Shown: positions 1 through 8,411, counted from the first letter of the stretch. The stretch: 43,191 nt of DNA from Promethearchaeia archaeon (GCA_029856125.1 JAHQWJ010000041.1:1-43191), one strand, 5' to 3'. Numbers and translations are program-made. The notes: generated from the sequence alone by a model not told the origin.

Positions 1-407
1 TCGATCGTGAATTATTAGCGGAGATAATGCGCAATTTAGAACAATTAGAAAGTTCTACAGACTTGGAGGGAAGCGCAATTGTCTCAAAAACGGGATTAAG
101 AATAGCTAGCTCTGAAACTGCTGATATTGTAGCAGACATTTATAGTGCGAGTCCTGCTACTTTAATTTCATTAGGAGAAAAAATCAGTACCGGCTTGGGT
201 CAAGGAGAACTACGAGAAATCGTGATTAGGGGAGTAAAAGGTTACACTATTATATTAGTTGGCGATACAGATAACAATTTCATGCTATTTACAAATTGCT
301 CCAAAGGATATAAGCTAGGATATTATTTCCATAAAATCCGTAAATCCTTTAGAGAAATGGAGCCCACTCTTAAGAGAATTGAAACGAAAGAATTGCAGAC
401 ATCGTGA
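1..407 (+). CDS. Roadblock/LC7 domain protein, 5' partial
   Basis: Small Roadblock/LC7-fold protein. This family binds and regulates small Ras-like GTPases in eukaryotes and is expanded in Asgard archaea. The visible pattern is a short helix, the strand LEGSAIVSKTGLRIASS, a long central helix ending near the middle, the strand pair around YTIILVGDTDNNFMLF, and a C-terminal helix. The first ATG is at 27, but the frame stays open to the window edge and the upstream codons read as amphipathic helix (DRELLAEI). The N-terminal helix of this fold would be too short from ATG 27, so the true start is probably outside the window. The GTPase partner is not visible here. Confidence 0.82.
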   Translation, partial: DRELLAEIMRNLEQLESSTDLEGSAIVSKTGLRIASSETADIVADIYSASPATLISLGEKISTGLGQGELREIVIRGVKGYTIILVGDTDNNFMLFTNCSKGYKLGYYFHKIRKSFREMEPTLKRIETKELQTS

Positions 408-438
408 TTTTGTTTAGAAATTAGCGAAATCTTGTTTT

Positions 439-861
439 TTATACATGCTTCCATTTAACAGTATCGTTATCTAGTAAATTGAAATGATTCGAAGCCATTC
501 TTGGGGGAATACTATTATTAACTGTGTATATCCAACTAGCAACACTATTAATTTCTTTTATATATATATCCGAACCAAAATTTTGAATAATAATTTCGCA
601 ACAATTTAGGAGAAGGTGATACACTGTAGTTTGATAATTAGTCAAACTAATATTTTCAAATTTTTCATTCGTTTTTACTCCAGAATAATCGATAAATAAG
701 GTAATATTATCAACACTGTATTGTTTCACATCTCTTTCTCCCTCGTTTTGATTGATAGGAGATGGCGGATTATGGAGGAGGAGTGAATTAAAAAAAAATA
801 GTAAACTAAAGCAAGAAACACCAAGAAATGCCAATAAAATATATTTATTCCTTTTCTCCAT
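439..861 (-). CDS. Membrane-anchored DUF4430 (transcobalamin-like) protein
   Basis: A 140-residue protein with an N-terminal membrane anchor or signal segment (about residues 8-30) and a short linker. The rest resembles DUF4430, the domain related to the transcobalamin C-terminus: the N-terminal strand ITLFIDYSG, the TTVYHLL helix, the W-x-Y-x-V-N core (WIYTVNN) and the closing LLDNDTVKWKH strand, which matches the family's GD-x-V-x-W ending. The family is usually extracellular and often sits beside vitamin transport genes. It lies 37 bases downstream of another secreted-protein gene on the same strand, so the two are probably co-transcribed. Several N-x-S/T sequons fit an external location. 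The ligand is inferred only. Confidence 0.68.
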   Translation of the reverse strand: MEKRNKYILLAFLGVSCFSLLFFFNSLLLHNPPSPINQNEGERDVKQYSVDNITLFIDYSGVKTNEKFENISLTNYQTTVYHLLLNCCEIIIQNFGSDIYIKEINSVASWIYTVNNSIPPRMASNHFNLLDNDTVKWKHV

Positions 862-898
862 CTTTCAAAATAAAAATAATTTAAAATTATTATGTAAT

Positions 899-1705
899 TT
901 ATTTTTTGTTTTTTTGCTTTTTTTTTGTATTAAGGATTAAGAGTATTGTTGTAATACTAAGAGTAGTGAATGTTATTATTGGCGTGTATGAAGGAATTAT
1001 TTGAGGTTCAGTGTTTAAGGTTGGTAGATTAGTTAATGTCATCTCAAGGTTATAATTTCCTACAGAAATATTTGTATAAATTAATAGTCCTGAAATCTTA
1101 TCATAAATAGATTTGGTTTTCTGAAGGAATCCTACTTCTTGGCGAAAATCAAATGAAATGTTATTTTGAGTCTCTTCAATGATAACGGTTGCATTCCACC
1201 ATGGAGGTTCATCTTGTGCTAAAGCTTGCTGTTTTAAGAAAGTAAAATTATTGTTTGGAATTAAAAATCCCGACTTAAAATAATTGTATCCAAGAGCCAA
1301 ATTCATATCAGCCTCTCCATTTGAAATATTGTAAAAAGTAGTATTTGTAACAAGAACGCCTAGTTGGTTTTCCTTGAACTCTATATTCATGTATGGTATA
1401 GGGCTTTCGAAAAGATTATAATCATCATAAGGATCTTTATCGTAAAATCCCGTGAAATTAACTAAAATTTGACCTCCTGGAGTTGTATTGGCGAATCCTC
1501 TTGGTGGAGCAACCCAATTTAATTCTCTCCATTCAAGTGATTTACTAGTATTAAATGATGTAACATTATATACATAAATTTCGTCGAGATCCAATTGATC
1601 ATTATAATTATCGGGCGTTAAAGGAGAGGAAGTCGCTGAAAGATTAAAAGTGCAGAAAATCAACATCGCAACAAAAAATCCAAAATACAGTTTCTTATTA
1701 TTCAT
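899..1705 (-). CDS. Secreted sequon-rich surface protein with C-terminal membrane anchor
   Basis: A 268-residue protein of no recognised family. A signal peptide covers about residues 5-25 (LYFGFFVAMLIFCTFNLSA). The middle is beta-rich and carries ten N-x-S/T sequons, for example NVT, NTT, NFT and NIS. The C-terminus has a proline-containing break, a hydrophobic helix and a Lys-rich tail, the architecture of archaeal CTERM sorting signals. It is probably displayed on the cell surface and N-glycosylated. It is first in a two-gene unit with the DUF4430 protein and divergent from an ECF S component across a 136-base gap. A role in substrate capture is inferred from the neighbours. Confidence 0.65.
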   Translation of the reverse strand: MNNKKLYFGFFVAMLIFCTFNLSATSSPLTPDNYNDQLDLDEIYVYNVTSFNTSKSLEWRELNWVAPPRGFANTTPGGQILVNFTGFYDKDPYDDYNLFESPIPYMNIEFKENQLGVLVTNTTFYNISNGEADMNLALGYNYFKSGFLIPNNNFTFLKQQALAQDEPPWWNATVIIEETQNNISFDFRQEVGFLQKTKSIYDKISGLLIYTNISVGNYNLEMTLTNLPTLNTEPQIIPSYTPIITFTTLSITTILLILNTKKKQKNKK

Positions 1706-1738
1706 AGAATCTATCTTTTTTTTAATTAGGTATCTTGT

Positions 1739-1754
1739 CCTATAATTATATAGG
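1739..1754. promoter_or_regulatory. Inverted repeat overlapping a TATA-like box in a divergent promoter
   Basis: CCTATA and TATAGG form perfect 6-base arms around a 4-base spacer, in the gap between the surface-protein gene (minus) and the ECF S gene (plus). On the minus strand the repeat includes a TATA-like stretch about 40 bases upstream of the ATG at 1705. A further CCTATA half-site lies at 1763-1768. It could be a repressor operator, or just a TATA region that happens to be symmetric. Confidence 0.35.
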
Positions 1755-1810
1755 TTAAGTTTCCTATATATTTAAAAATTGTGAAAAATTATGATATTTA
1801 CCTTTTAGAG

Positions 1811-1820
1811 TTTTAAATAA
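1811..1820 (+). promoter_or_regulatory. TATA-like box for the ECF S component gene
   Basis: TTTTAAATAA is centred about 26 bases upstream of the ATG at 1842. That spacing would start transcription at or next to the start codon, so the mRNA would be leaderless, as is common in archaea. Confidence 0.4.
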
Positions 1821-1841
1821 TTTAGCTGAAACCTTAAAAAT

Positions 1842-2510
1842 ATGAGTATTCGAAAAAAAACAACCGTAGATCCCTTAAACTCTCAATTTTCTAAAACCGA
1901 TGATGTAGAGATATTGAATTCTGAAAGAGTGAATAGCTCAGTTTGGTTAGAAAGGAGATCCTTCCGAATTTCGCTTATCGCCACTTTTACGGCTTTAGCT
2001 ATTGTTTTGGGATATGCAATGGCATACATCCCCAATATTGAGGTTTTTACTTTAATGATCTTCTTATCAGGTTTTATTATGGGCAAAAAAGAAGGAGCAA
2101 TAATTGGATTATTGAGCGCATCCATTTTTACTTTCTTTAACCCATTTGGATCTTCTCCGCCCCTGCTTTTTATTTATCAACTGATACATTATTCTTTAAC
2201 CGGATTATCTGGTGGTTTGGCAAAGAATTTTATGTTAAATAGAAAGTTCTTTAAACCGAAAGAAGATTTGTACGTATACCAAGTAATGGTTATATTTGGT
2301 GTTATTGGAGGGATTCTTACATTTCTTTTCGATATTTTGAGCACTTTGTTCGGTGGATTTACTGTATCTACTTCAATAGATTATTTTATAGCGTCATATT
2401 TATTAGGAATAGTGACTATGTTTACTCCAGTCCACTTAATAGGAAATATTTTAGGTTTTGTATTCCTACTGCCTGGATTAATTCAGGTGATTACGAAATT
2501 AGTTGATTAG
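1842..2510 (+). CDS. ECF transporter S component (substrate-binding membrane subunit)
   Basis: A 222-residue integral membrane protein resembling the S component of energy-coupling-factor vitamin transporters. The first ~40 residues are polar and cytoplasmic. They are followed by about five or six hydrophobic segments, including the ALAIVLGYAMAYIP entry, the GFIMGKKEGAIIGLLSA turn and the HYSLTGLSGGLAKN segment typical of the ECF S fold. It would bind a vitamin or precursor and work with EcfT and two EcfA ATPases, none of which are in the window. The divergent DUF4430 neighbour hints at a corrinoid, but the substrate cannot be read from the sequence. Confidence 0.72.
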   Translation: MSIRKKTTVDPLNSQFSKTDDVEILNSERVNSSVWLERRSFRISLIATFTALAIVLGYAMAYIPNIEVFTLMIFLSGFIMGKKEGAIIGLLSASIFTFFNPFGSSPPLLFIYQLIHYSLTGLSGGLAKNFMLNRKFFKPKEDLYVYQVMVIFGVIGGILTFLFDILSTLFGGFTVSTSIDYFIASYLLGIVTMFTPVHLIGNILGFVFLLPGLIQVITKLVD

Positions 2511-2559
2511 ACCTACAGAAATATAAATAAGAAATAAGCTAAAATTAAAGGTTAAACTA

Positions 2560-3042
2560 TTATTCTGCTGCTACTAGAAGGGTAACTTTGCCACCAGCGG
2601 ATTCAATTTTCTCGATCGCACGTTTAGATGCCTTGTTAACGGTTATATTGATTTTATTATTGATTTCACCGCGACCCAAGATTTTTTGAACATTAAGGTC
2701 TTTCATATTAATCGAATATGTCGTTCCTGTTTTTGTAGCAATGTTTTTCTGAGTTAGATCTTCAATTGTTAAATCAAGGTCTTTAATATTTAAGGTGTTT
2801 ACGCGGTAAATCCTTCTAATATCTTGTGGTCTCTTAAAACCTTTCTTTCCAAAATCCCAATCAGGATCGGGAAATCCCAATTCTTTTTGCTTTAGATAAT
2901 AAGATTTTTTACTTTTCTTCCATCCGGTTGTTTTTCCTTTTCCAGCCCTTTGGCCCGCTTTTCGGTGTTGACCAACTCTTCCATAGCCTACAGTTCGAGT
3001 TCCTCTCATTTTTCGTATTCTTTTAGGATATTTTCTCGTCAT
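2560..3042 (-). CDS. rpl15: Large subunit ribosomal protein uL15
   Basis: A 160-residue archaeal/eukaryotic-type uL15 that binds 23S rRNA in the large subunit. The basic Gly-rich N-terminus (RGTRTVGYGRVGQHRKAGQR) and the C-terminal globular domain ending in GGKVTLLV are characteristic. It is the last gene of the minus-strand ribosomal operon. The next gene downstream is the convergent ECF S component, whereas in many archaea secY follows uL15 directly. Confidence 0.96.
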   Translation of the reverse strand: MTRKYPKRIRKMRGTRTVGYGRVGQHRKAGQRAGKGKTTGWKKSKKSYYLKQKELGFPDPDWDFGKKGFKRPQDIRRIYRVNTLNIKDLDLTIEDLTQKNIATKTGTTYSINMKDLNVQKILGRGEINNKINITVNKASKRAIEKIESAGGKVTLLVAAE

Positions 3043-3059
3043 TTTATTTACCCCTCTTA

Positions 3060-3596
3060 TTACATCATTTTGTGAAGTATTACATTTATGAACTGATCTA
3101 CATAGCCCAGAGTTCCACCTTCATTGTAATGTCTTTTAATCGTTCCACGGTGTCCTTTTCTTGGGGGATGTAACCGAAAAACTGGTTTTATTTTATACAC
3201 ATCTTGTGTTCGATACTTAATTTCTCCAGATATAAGCGCTTTTGAAAATTCTTTCAGATCTTTGTATTTAGTTAGATTTTTAATATGTTCATCTGTGAGT
3301 GGTTTATTTCCTTCAACTTTTCCTCTGGTTCTTAACAAGCGTAAGAGCGTTTTTTCGTCAATTTCGCCGTAGGCAATATAATCTTTGCACTTTTTAAGCA
3401 TGCCTAGGTAACTCGTTTCGCCCCATATAAGGACTCCATGATTTACTCTGTGCATTCTTAGCATTTTTAAAGAATCTAATATTGTGCGTTTCATTCCTGG
3501 GGCGCCCCTTATACGAATTGCAAAGTACAACACAGGGGGTTTCGGGGTTTTAGTTTTTGATTTTTTTCTTACAATTACATTATTTTCAGCCATCAT
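3060..3596 (-). CDS. rpl30: Large subunit ribosomal protein uL30
   Basis: A 178-residue archaeal uL30. The core AIRIRGAPGMKRTILDSLKM and the following HRVNHGVLI are diagnostic, and the longer C-terminal region (LHPPRKGHRGTIKRHY) is the extension shared by archaeal and eukaryotic L30/L7. There are tandem ATG codons at the start, so initiation could be at 3596 or 3593. It lies 16 bases downstream of uS5 and 17 bases upstream of uL15 in the same operon. Confidence 0.95.
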   Translation of the reverse strand: MMAENNVIVRKKSKTKTPKPPVLYFAIRIRGAPGMKRTILDSLKMLRMHRVNHGVLIWGETSYLGMLKKCKDYIAYGEIDEKTLLRLLRTRGKVEGNKPLTDEHIKNLTKYKDLKEFSKALISGEIKYRTQDVYKIKPVFRLHPPRKGHRGTIKRHYNEGGTLGYVDQFINVILHKMM

Positions 3597-3612
3597 TTAC
3601 ACCACTCATCAG

Positions 3613-4254
3613 TTATAAATTGAAATTAAATTTATGAGCATTCTTAAGAGCATTAAAGGTAGCCTTCACTAGGTTTTCGCTAGTCCTTGTATCTCCAAAG
3701 GATTTACTCCATACATCTTCTATCCCAGCCAACTTTAACACTTGTTTTACCTTATCAGCACAAACTAATCCAACTCCTTGTGGAGCAGGAATTAAGTGTA
3801 TTTTGACAGAACCACACTTTCCATCTACTTTAAAAGGTACGCTATGAGTATGGCCGCAACCACATTCTTTACTACCACACCCTCTAAGAACAGGAACCAC
3901 GGCAATCTTCGCTCTGTCAATTGCTTTCCTAATTGCTGGTCCAACTTCTCGTGATTTAGCAGAACCTATACCTATAAAACCGTCTGCTCCAACGATAACT
4001 ACCGCTTTAAATCTAGAGCGCTGGCCACTAGCTGTCATTTGTTGTACCATATTTATAGTTACAACGCTTTCTTTAAGTTGAGGAAGAAGAACATTAATTA
4101 TTTCTTTTTCTTTTACAATAAGATTATTCGCAAATATTTTTTCTAAAGTGATTAATCCGCTTTGTACGAGTTCCCCAAGTTTAGTCTTAGGAATCCAACC
4201 TTCATTAATAGGTCTTGGTTGTCTCGGTTTTCTCTGATTTCTCCGTTGACTCAT
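3613..4254 (-). CDS. rps5: Small subunit ribosomal protein uS5
   Basis: A 213-residue archaeal uS5 (S2e type). The double-stranded RNA-binding-like N-terminal domain contains SRFKAVVIVGADGFIGIG, and the C-terminal domain has KVDGKCGSVKIHLIPAPQG. The archaeal/eukaryotic cysteine-rich segment GCGSKECGCGH is present. uS5 contributes to decoding accuracy in the 30S subunit. It lies between uL18 and uL30 in the canonical archaeal order. Confidence 0.96.
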   Translation of the reverse strand: MSQRRNQRKPRQPRPINEGWIPKTKLGELVQSGLITLEKIFANNLIVKEKEIINVLLPQLKESVVTINMVQQMTASGQRSRFKAVVIVGADGFIGIGSAKSREVGPAIRKAIDRAKIAVVPVLRGCGSKECGCGHTHSVPFKVDGKCGSVKIHLIPAPQGVGLVCADKVKQVLKLAGIEDVWSKSFGDTRTSENLVKATFNALKNAHKFNFNL

Positions 4255-4265
4255 TTAATTCACCT

Positions 4266-4859
4266 TTAAGTACTATCTTCAATTTGTTTTACTGTCTTGG
4301 AAATAACTTGATTAATTTTTAATGGATTTATATTATTTTTTTTTAAATAACCTGAGAAAACTTGCTCGTATTTCTCGGGTTCCTCGCTTTTTAGAAGATT
4401 TGCATATCTCTCAATGTGAGAGCCTTTGATAGTTTCTTCGATATTTTCTGGGAAAAAATCCTTGTTATGAGGAATCTCTAAACCAGAATTTACAATTCCT
4501 TTAAATGCTGCCAACACCCGATTCCTATGATAAAATATTCCCAAATCAAGGATTGCTTCTTGAACATTTTGCTTTTTTGCTCTTGTTCCTGCTAGAAATC
4601 CTGTTAAGTATGCTGCGGGAATGTTTCCAGTATTTGCATTCCATCCAAATTTGGTTGTTAATTCTTTAGAATGTGCAGAGACGATAATCTTATCTCCTCC
4701 TAGCTTAGATTGAATAATCTGTACTGTGATATGATTATTTGAAGCCCTAATTACAGCTCTTAATTTTTTTGATTTTAATAATTTTAATCTTTTATGGTAA
4801 TTTGTTTTTCCTTCTGCTCTCCTTCTGAACGGTCTTCGATATCTCGGTCCCTTTGCCAT
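4266..4859 (-). CDS. rpl18: Large subunit ribosomal protein uL18
   Basis: A 197-residue archaeal uL18, the 5S rRNA-binding protein of the large subunit. The N-terminus GPRYRRPFRRRAEGKTNYHK and the motif GLEIPHNKDFFPE near the middle match archaeal L18/eukaryotic L5. Its start is 2 bases from the end of eL19, so translation is probably coupled. Confidence 0.96.
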   Translation of the reverse strand: MAKGPRYRRPFRRRAEGKTNYHKRLKLLKSKKLRAVIRASNNHITVQIIQSKLGGDKIIVSAHSKELTTKFGWNANTGNIPAAYLTGFLAGTRAKKQNVQEAILDLGIFYHRNRVLAAFKGIVNSGLEIPHNKDFFPENIEETIKGSHIERYANLLKSEEPEKYEQVFSGYLKKNNINPLKINQVISKTVKQIEDST

Positions 4860-4861
4860 TT

Positions 4862-5317
4862 TTATCGACCTCTTCTAATTAAATCTTTTTCTTTAATGTA
4901 ACGGTTCATTTGTGCAACGCTAGCAAACATTCCGCCTTTTGCGTTTTTATATAGCTTTCTATAAACTGCGGTAGTAATCAATTTTCGATCTCTTAACTTT
5001 TTCAGCTCCCGCCTCTGAGGACGAATTCGATTCATCCACATTTTTTTCTTTGGAAATCGGGCTTTTTTTGTTCCTTTTCGTTTTCCTATGCCTCTAGCTC
5101 TACCTTTTTTCTTGCGTTCATGAAGTAGGTTCTTTCTATATTTTGAATTGCCTTTTTTATATTTTTTTATAATAATGCCTTCTTTTACCAAATTGCGGAT
5201 GTCTTCTCGAGTGATTGCCATTTTTATTTCATCTATTAAGTATGGATCGAAATAAACCCGGTTCTCCCCACATTTCAATACTTCTGCTGCCATTCTTTTT
5301 TGGGCTTTTAAACTCAT
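4862..5317 (-). CDS. rpl19e: Large subunit ribosomal protein eL19
   Basis: A 151-residue eL19, found only in archaea and eukaryotes. The N-terminal QKRMAAEVLKCGENRVYFDP and the basic middle GRARGIGKRKGTKKARFPKK are diagnostic. The basic linker runs between rRNA helices on the 50S surface. It sits between eL32 and uL18 in the operon. Confidence 0.97.
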   Translation of the reverse strand: MSLKAQKRMAAEVLKCGENRVYFDPYLIDEIKMAITREDIRNLVKEGIIIKKYKKGNSKYRKNLLHERKKKGRARGIGKRKGTKKARFPKKKMWMNRIRPQRRELKKLRDRKLITTAVYRKLYKNAKGGMFASVAQMNRYIKEKDLIRRGR

Positions 5318-5351
5318 ATCTTATCACATAAAATTATATAATTTGAGAATT

Positions 5352-5825
5352 TTATTCGTCCTCGTCCTCTTCTTCCAATAAATCTTCATCATCCAGATCT
5401 TCAATAGAAGATTTAAGGGCTGCCTCTAAACTTTCCATTTCTCCTTGCGATATTCCTATATTAAGGACTTTAAATCCTCTTTTTTGAGCATAATCAATCA
5501 AATGTATTTTTTTTTTAACGCCTAATGTAGTAGAAATTTTAATTGCGTGTTTTTTATTATTTAAGGTTTCCAATTCATCAATGGTTGCGACTCTTACCTC
5601 TTCATATCCTGATGGATGTAATCCACGTATCTTCTTAGGGCCTCTATACCCAGTTGAAGGTGATTTGACTCCTGATTTAGATTTTATTCGAGTTCGTGAA
5701 TCAATTCCTCTCGCTTTTCTCCAAGAATCTTTTACTCTTACATATCTCCAAGATTCAACTCTCCTAAAGGAGGGTCGCTTCTTATTCATTTTTTTCCTGA
5801 GTTCTATTAGTCTTTTTTGTTCCAT
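5352..5825 (-). CDS. rpl32e: Large subunit ribosomal protein eL32
   Basis: A 157-residue eL32. The core contains FRRVESWRYVRVKDSWRKAR and GYRGPKKIRGLHPSGYEEV, both typical of the family. The last ~20 residues are almost entirely acidic (LLEEEDEDE), an unusual tail for an rRNA-binding protein. It sits between uL6 and eL19 in the operon. Confidence 0.95.
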   Translation of the reverse strand: MEQKRLIELRKKMNKKRPSFRRVESWRYVRVKDSWRKARGIDSRTRIKSKSGVKSPSTGYRGPKKIRGLHPSGYEEVRVATIDELETLNNKKHAIKISTTLGVKKKIHLIDYAQKRGFKVLNIGISQGEMESLEAALKSSIEDLDDEDLLEEEDEDE

Positions 5826-5840
5826 ATTTTCTACCTCTTT

Positions 5841-6419
5841 TTATTTTACCTCCCAGGTAATATTGTCTCCGCTTTGAATTTTATAGAGGTATACGCCATC
5901 TTGAAAGACTCTTGGGTCTTTCTTTCTTATTCTGCAAGCTTTTTTTATGTTCGCAGCAGTCTGACCTAATGTTTCTTTATCGGGTCCGGTTAATATTACA
6001 TCCTCACCGTCAATTTTAACATCGACATTTTTCAGATATTTAGTAACTCTTGGAGCTCTCTCTCCAAGGAAGTTAACAACATGAATTTCCATTTTATCAG
6101 GTTTGACTTCCACCGTGCATGGAAAATGACTATAACATACTTTACAAATGTACTTATAGTTCGTTTGAACGCCATTTATTAAGTTTTTAATTAGATTGAT
6201 AATAGTTTTTATTAAAGCAAGGGTTCCACTTTTTGGGAAGTTAGTAGTGAAGGTCATAAGGTTGTCTTCAATTGTAACCTTTATACCTCTAATATGCGAA
6301 AAGTCTTTTGTTATCTTTCCGTTAGGTCCACTTACAGTAATATGATGGTTTCCGTCAAGGGTAACAGTGACTCCCTGTGGAATTTCCAGTTCTTCTTTAA
6401 AAAATGCTACTTTTACCAT
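5841..6419 (-). CDS. rpl6: Large subunit ribosomal protein uL6
   Basis: A 192-residue archaeal uL6 with two similar alpha-beta domains. Domain 1 contains VTVTLDGNHHITVSGPNGKI and domain 2 contains VNFLGERAPRVTKYLKNVDV. The C-terminal PRVFQDGVYLYK segment is the archaeal/eukaryotic signature. It binds near the sarcin-ricin loop and the factor-binding site. It lies 34 bases downstream of uS8. Confidence 0.96.
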   Translation of the reverse strand: MVKVAFFKEELEIPQGVTVTLDGNHHITVSGPNGKITKDFSHIRGIKVTIEDNLMTFTTNFPKSGTLALIKTIINLIKNLINGVQTNYKYICKVCYSHFPCTVEVKPDKMEIHVVNFLGERAPRVTKYLKNVDVKIDGEDVILTGPDKETLGQTAANIKKACRIRKKDPRVFQDGVYLYKIQSGDNITWEVK

Positions 6420-6453
6420 TTATCTTTACCATTTTTCTTTTTTTTTATTTGTG

Positions 6454-6837
6454 TTAATAGACATAACACAAGGTCATACCGCCGATATGTTTTTCTTCGG
6501 CTTCTTTCATGGTCATAATACCTTGGTTTGTAGTTAACACGATTATTCCTAAACCCGGCGCTGGAAGTAGTTTCCTTTCAAGTGATTCGAATTGCGAAAC
6601 ATTGTAATTAAGCCTCATTAAACCAGCACAATGATTAATTTTACTTAATAACGCAACTTTGAATTTACCTTGTCTGCCATCGTCATATCTTTCAAACTCT
6701 CCAACATATGCGTGTTGTTGGAAGATTCTAAGAACCATTTGGTTTAATTTTGATGCAGGACTAATGGTTACTTCCTTTTTTCTCGCTTTTTCTGAGTTCT
6801 TAAGATTATTACACATATCGGCTAATGTATTCGTCAT
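6454..6837 (-). CDS. rps8: Small subunit ribosomal protein uS8
   Basis: A 127-residue uS8, which binds helix 21 of 16S rRNA. The N-terminal DMCNNLKNSEKARKKEVTIS and the C-terminal LLPAPGLGIIVLTTNQGIMT match the family. Residues 80-90 include a Cys/Asn variation but the fold motifs are intact. It follows uS14 and precedes uL6. Confidence 0.93.
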   Translation of the reverse strand: MTNTLADMCNNLKNSEKARKKEVTISPASKLNQMVLRIFQQHAYVGEFERYDDGRQGKFKVALLSKINHCAGLMRLNYNVSQFESLERKLLPAPGLGIIVLTTNQGIMTMKEAEEKHIGGMTLCYVY

Positions 6838-6865
6838 TTTCTACTCCTCATACCAAATTATCGTT

Positions 6866-7012
6866 TTAATCATACCTATAAAATCCAATATCTTTTCCAA
6901 TTTCGTAAAAACATCTACGACATATATTTAAACCATACCTTCTTATCAATCCTCTATGAGTATGGCATCGTCTACATTCTCTTTGACCTTTACCTATCTT
7001 ACCTTGCGGCAT
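6866..7012 (-). CDS. rps14: Small subunit ribosomal protein uS14, zinc-binding type
   Basis: A short gene for a 48-residue archaeal uS14. The translation begins MPQGKIGKGQRECRRC and ends DIGFYRYD. Four zinc ligands are present: Cys13, Cys16, Cys31 and Cys34, in two C-x2-C pairs. The start at 7012 gives the usual MP-x-G N-terminus. An in-frame ATG at 7018 would add two residues. It fills the expected slot between uL5 and uS8. Confidence 0.93.
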   Translation of the reverse strand: MPQGKIGKGQRECRRCHTHRGLIRRYGLNICRRCFYEIGKDIGFYRYD

Positions 7013-7031
7013 AATCATCATTTTTGTTTAT

Positions 7032-7637
7032 TTAAATATAGTCTAACTCCAATTTGTCTACAATTTCGACACCAAAATTCTTTTTCAAGAAGTATTGTGC
7101 TTCTATTCGAGACACATAATGGTGTTTAGGAACTTTCGCTTTACTTTTTCTTCTGTATTTTACTCGCATTCCAGGTCTTACGATTCTCCCGACAACATCA
7201 AGACCCCAAATACCAATAACATTATCGTATTCAACTCCGGGAATGGTAATATGTTCGGTTATTCCAAAACCGAAATTCCCGTAATTATCAAAACTTTTTC
7301 TAAGGAACTTATCATTGTTAACTACAAGTAATCGTTTTAGTAATTTTTCTGCTGCTGCTTCCCGCACAGTTACCATTGTGCCTATTGGGCGACCAATTCG
7401 CAAATTGAACTCTTTAACATTTTTTTTAGAAAGAGTTTTCACAGGGGTTTTGCCAGAGATAGTTTGTAACACTGTAGCGGCTCTTTCTAATTCTTCACCA
7501 CCTGCACCTACTCCAATATTTAGTACAACCTTTTCTAAATATGGTTTTTTCATAGGGCTAGCCCACATTTCTTCAAATGTCTTCTCTTGCTCTTTGATAG
7601 TTTTTTTCTTGATTTCTCTTGCTGCTCTCATTGACAT
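7032..7637 (-). CDS. rpl5: Large subunit ribosomal protein uL5
   Basis: A 201-residue archaeal uL5, which contacts 5S rRNA and P-site tRNA. KPYLEKVVLNIGVGAGGEEL, the following GKTPVKTLSKKNVKEFNLR and the segment GFGITEHITIPGVEYD are characteristic. The N-terminus carries about 20 extra Lys/Glu-rich helical residues before the core. An internal methionine (M3) is an alternative start. It sits between eS4 and uS14. Confidence 0.96.
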   Translation of the reverse strand: MSMRAAREIKKKTIKEQEKTFEEMWASPMKKPYLEKVVLNIGVGAGGEELERAATVLQTISGKTPVKTLSKKNVKEFNLRIGRPIGTMVTVREAAAEKLLKRLLVVNNDKFLRKSFDNYGNFGFGITEHITIPGVEYDNVIGIWGLDVVGRIVRPGMRVKYRRKSKAKVPKHHYVSRIEAQYFLKKNFGVEIVDKLELDYI

Positions 7638-7658
7638 TATTTAGTTCCTCTCTTAATT

Positions 7659-8411
7659 TTATTCTGATTTTGGTAAACTAATCTCCGATTGATCCTCTCC
7701 AATTATAAAAGTATAATCGTATAGTGTTTCTGTATGTTCTGAATTATGTTGTATAGAAACTGTACTTGCTTTCGGACCAAATCGCTTTAATATTGTTACA
7801 ACTTTTCCTATCTGTCCGATATTTTTACCGGATATTATAACTGCTAGATTTCCTTCTTTAAATTTTAACACTTTTAGAATTTCTTGTTCTGGAATTGTTA
7901 TTTTTAAAACATCCATTCGTTTATAGATGTCTTCTTTTGGATTCTTCGGATCCTTAACACTGATAAAAATATTCCTCCCATCGTGCAAGTTTAATTGTAT
8001 GTTTCCCCCTTTTAAAGTAGTTTTTTGGATTATTCTACAAAGTTTGAATGTGCTTTCTGCTTCAGGAATTTCGTGCAAAATTAATCCATGATGTGAGTCC
8101 GGTAATACTCGATAATGTGTATTCGTTTTTACGATACTTAACACGTCCATTAATCCTACTGGAAATGTTTTATCCTTCACAACTTTTCCATCCACTTTAA
8201 AATTCCCTAAGCCTATTAGCTTTTTTGCTTCTCTGTGGTTATCAACAATCTCAAAAAGATCTCTCACGATATGTAATAAAGGCAAGCAGGATCTACTCGG
8301 ATGAGGTCCCGGTGAAGGGGTCACAAAGAATTTACCATGCTTTCTTTTTATTTGTAAGAATTTAGGTGTGTTCAATCTTTTTAGCGATCTTGACCCTCCA
8401 TGTCTCGTCAT
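7659..8411 (-). CDS. rps4e: Small subunit ribosomal protein eS4
   Basis: A 250-residue eS4, limited to archaea and eukaryotes. The N-terminal RHGGSRSLKRLNTPKFLQI, the PSPGPHPSRSCLPLL segment, an S4-like RNA-binding region near residues 45-75 and a KOW-like region near residue 200 (GKNIGQIGKVV) are all visible. Its ATG directly abuts the uL24 stop codon, so the two are probably translationally coupled. Confidence 0.96.
   Translation of the reverse strand: MTRHGGSRSLKRLNTPKFLQIKRKHGKFFVTPSPGPHPSRSCLPLLHIVRDLFEIVDNHREAKKLIGLGNFKVDGKVVKDKTFPVGLMDVLSIVKTNTHYRVLPDSHHGLILHEIPEAESTFKLCRIIQKTTLKGGNIQLNLHDGRNIFISVKDPKNPKEDIYKRMDVLKITIPEQEILKVLKFKEGNLAVIISGKNIGQIGKVVTILKRFGPKASTVSIQHNSEHTETLYDYTFIIGEDQSEISLPKSE

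Noticed and set aside
752..940. Plus-strand frame of 62 codons
   Set aside because: Antisense to the DUF4430 gene and its upstream gap, with low-complexity composition and no family pattern.
7315..7644. Plus-strand frame of 109 codons
   Set aside because: Lies antisense to uL5, a clearly real gene. The translation has no recognisable features.
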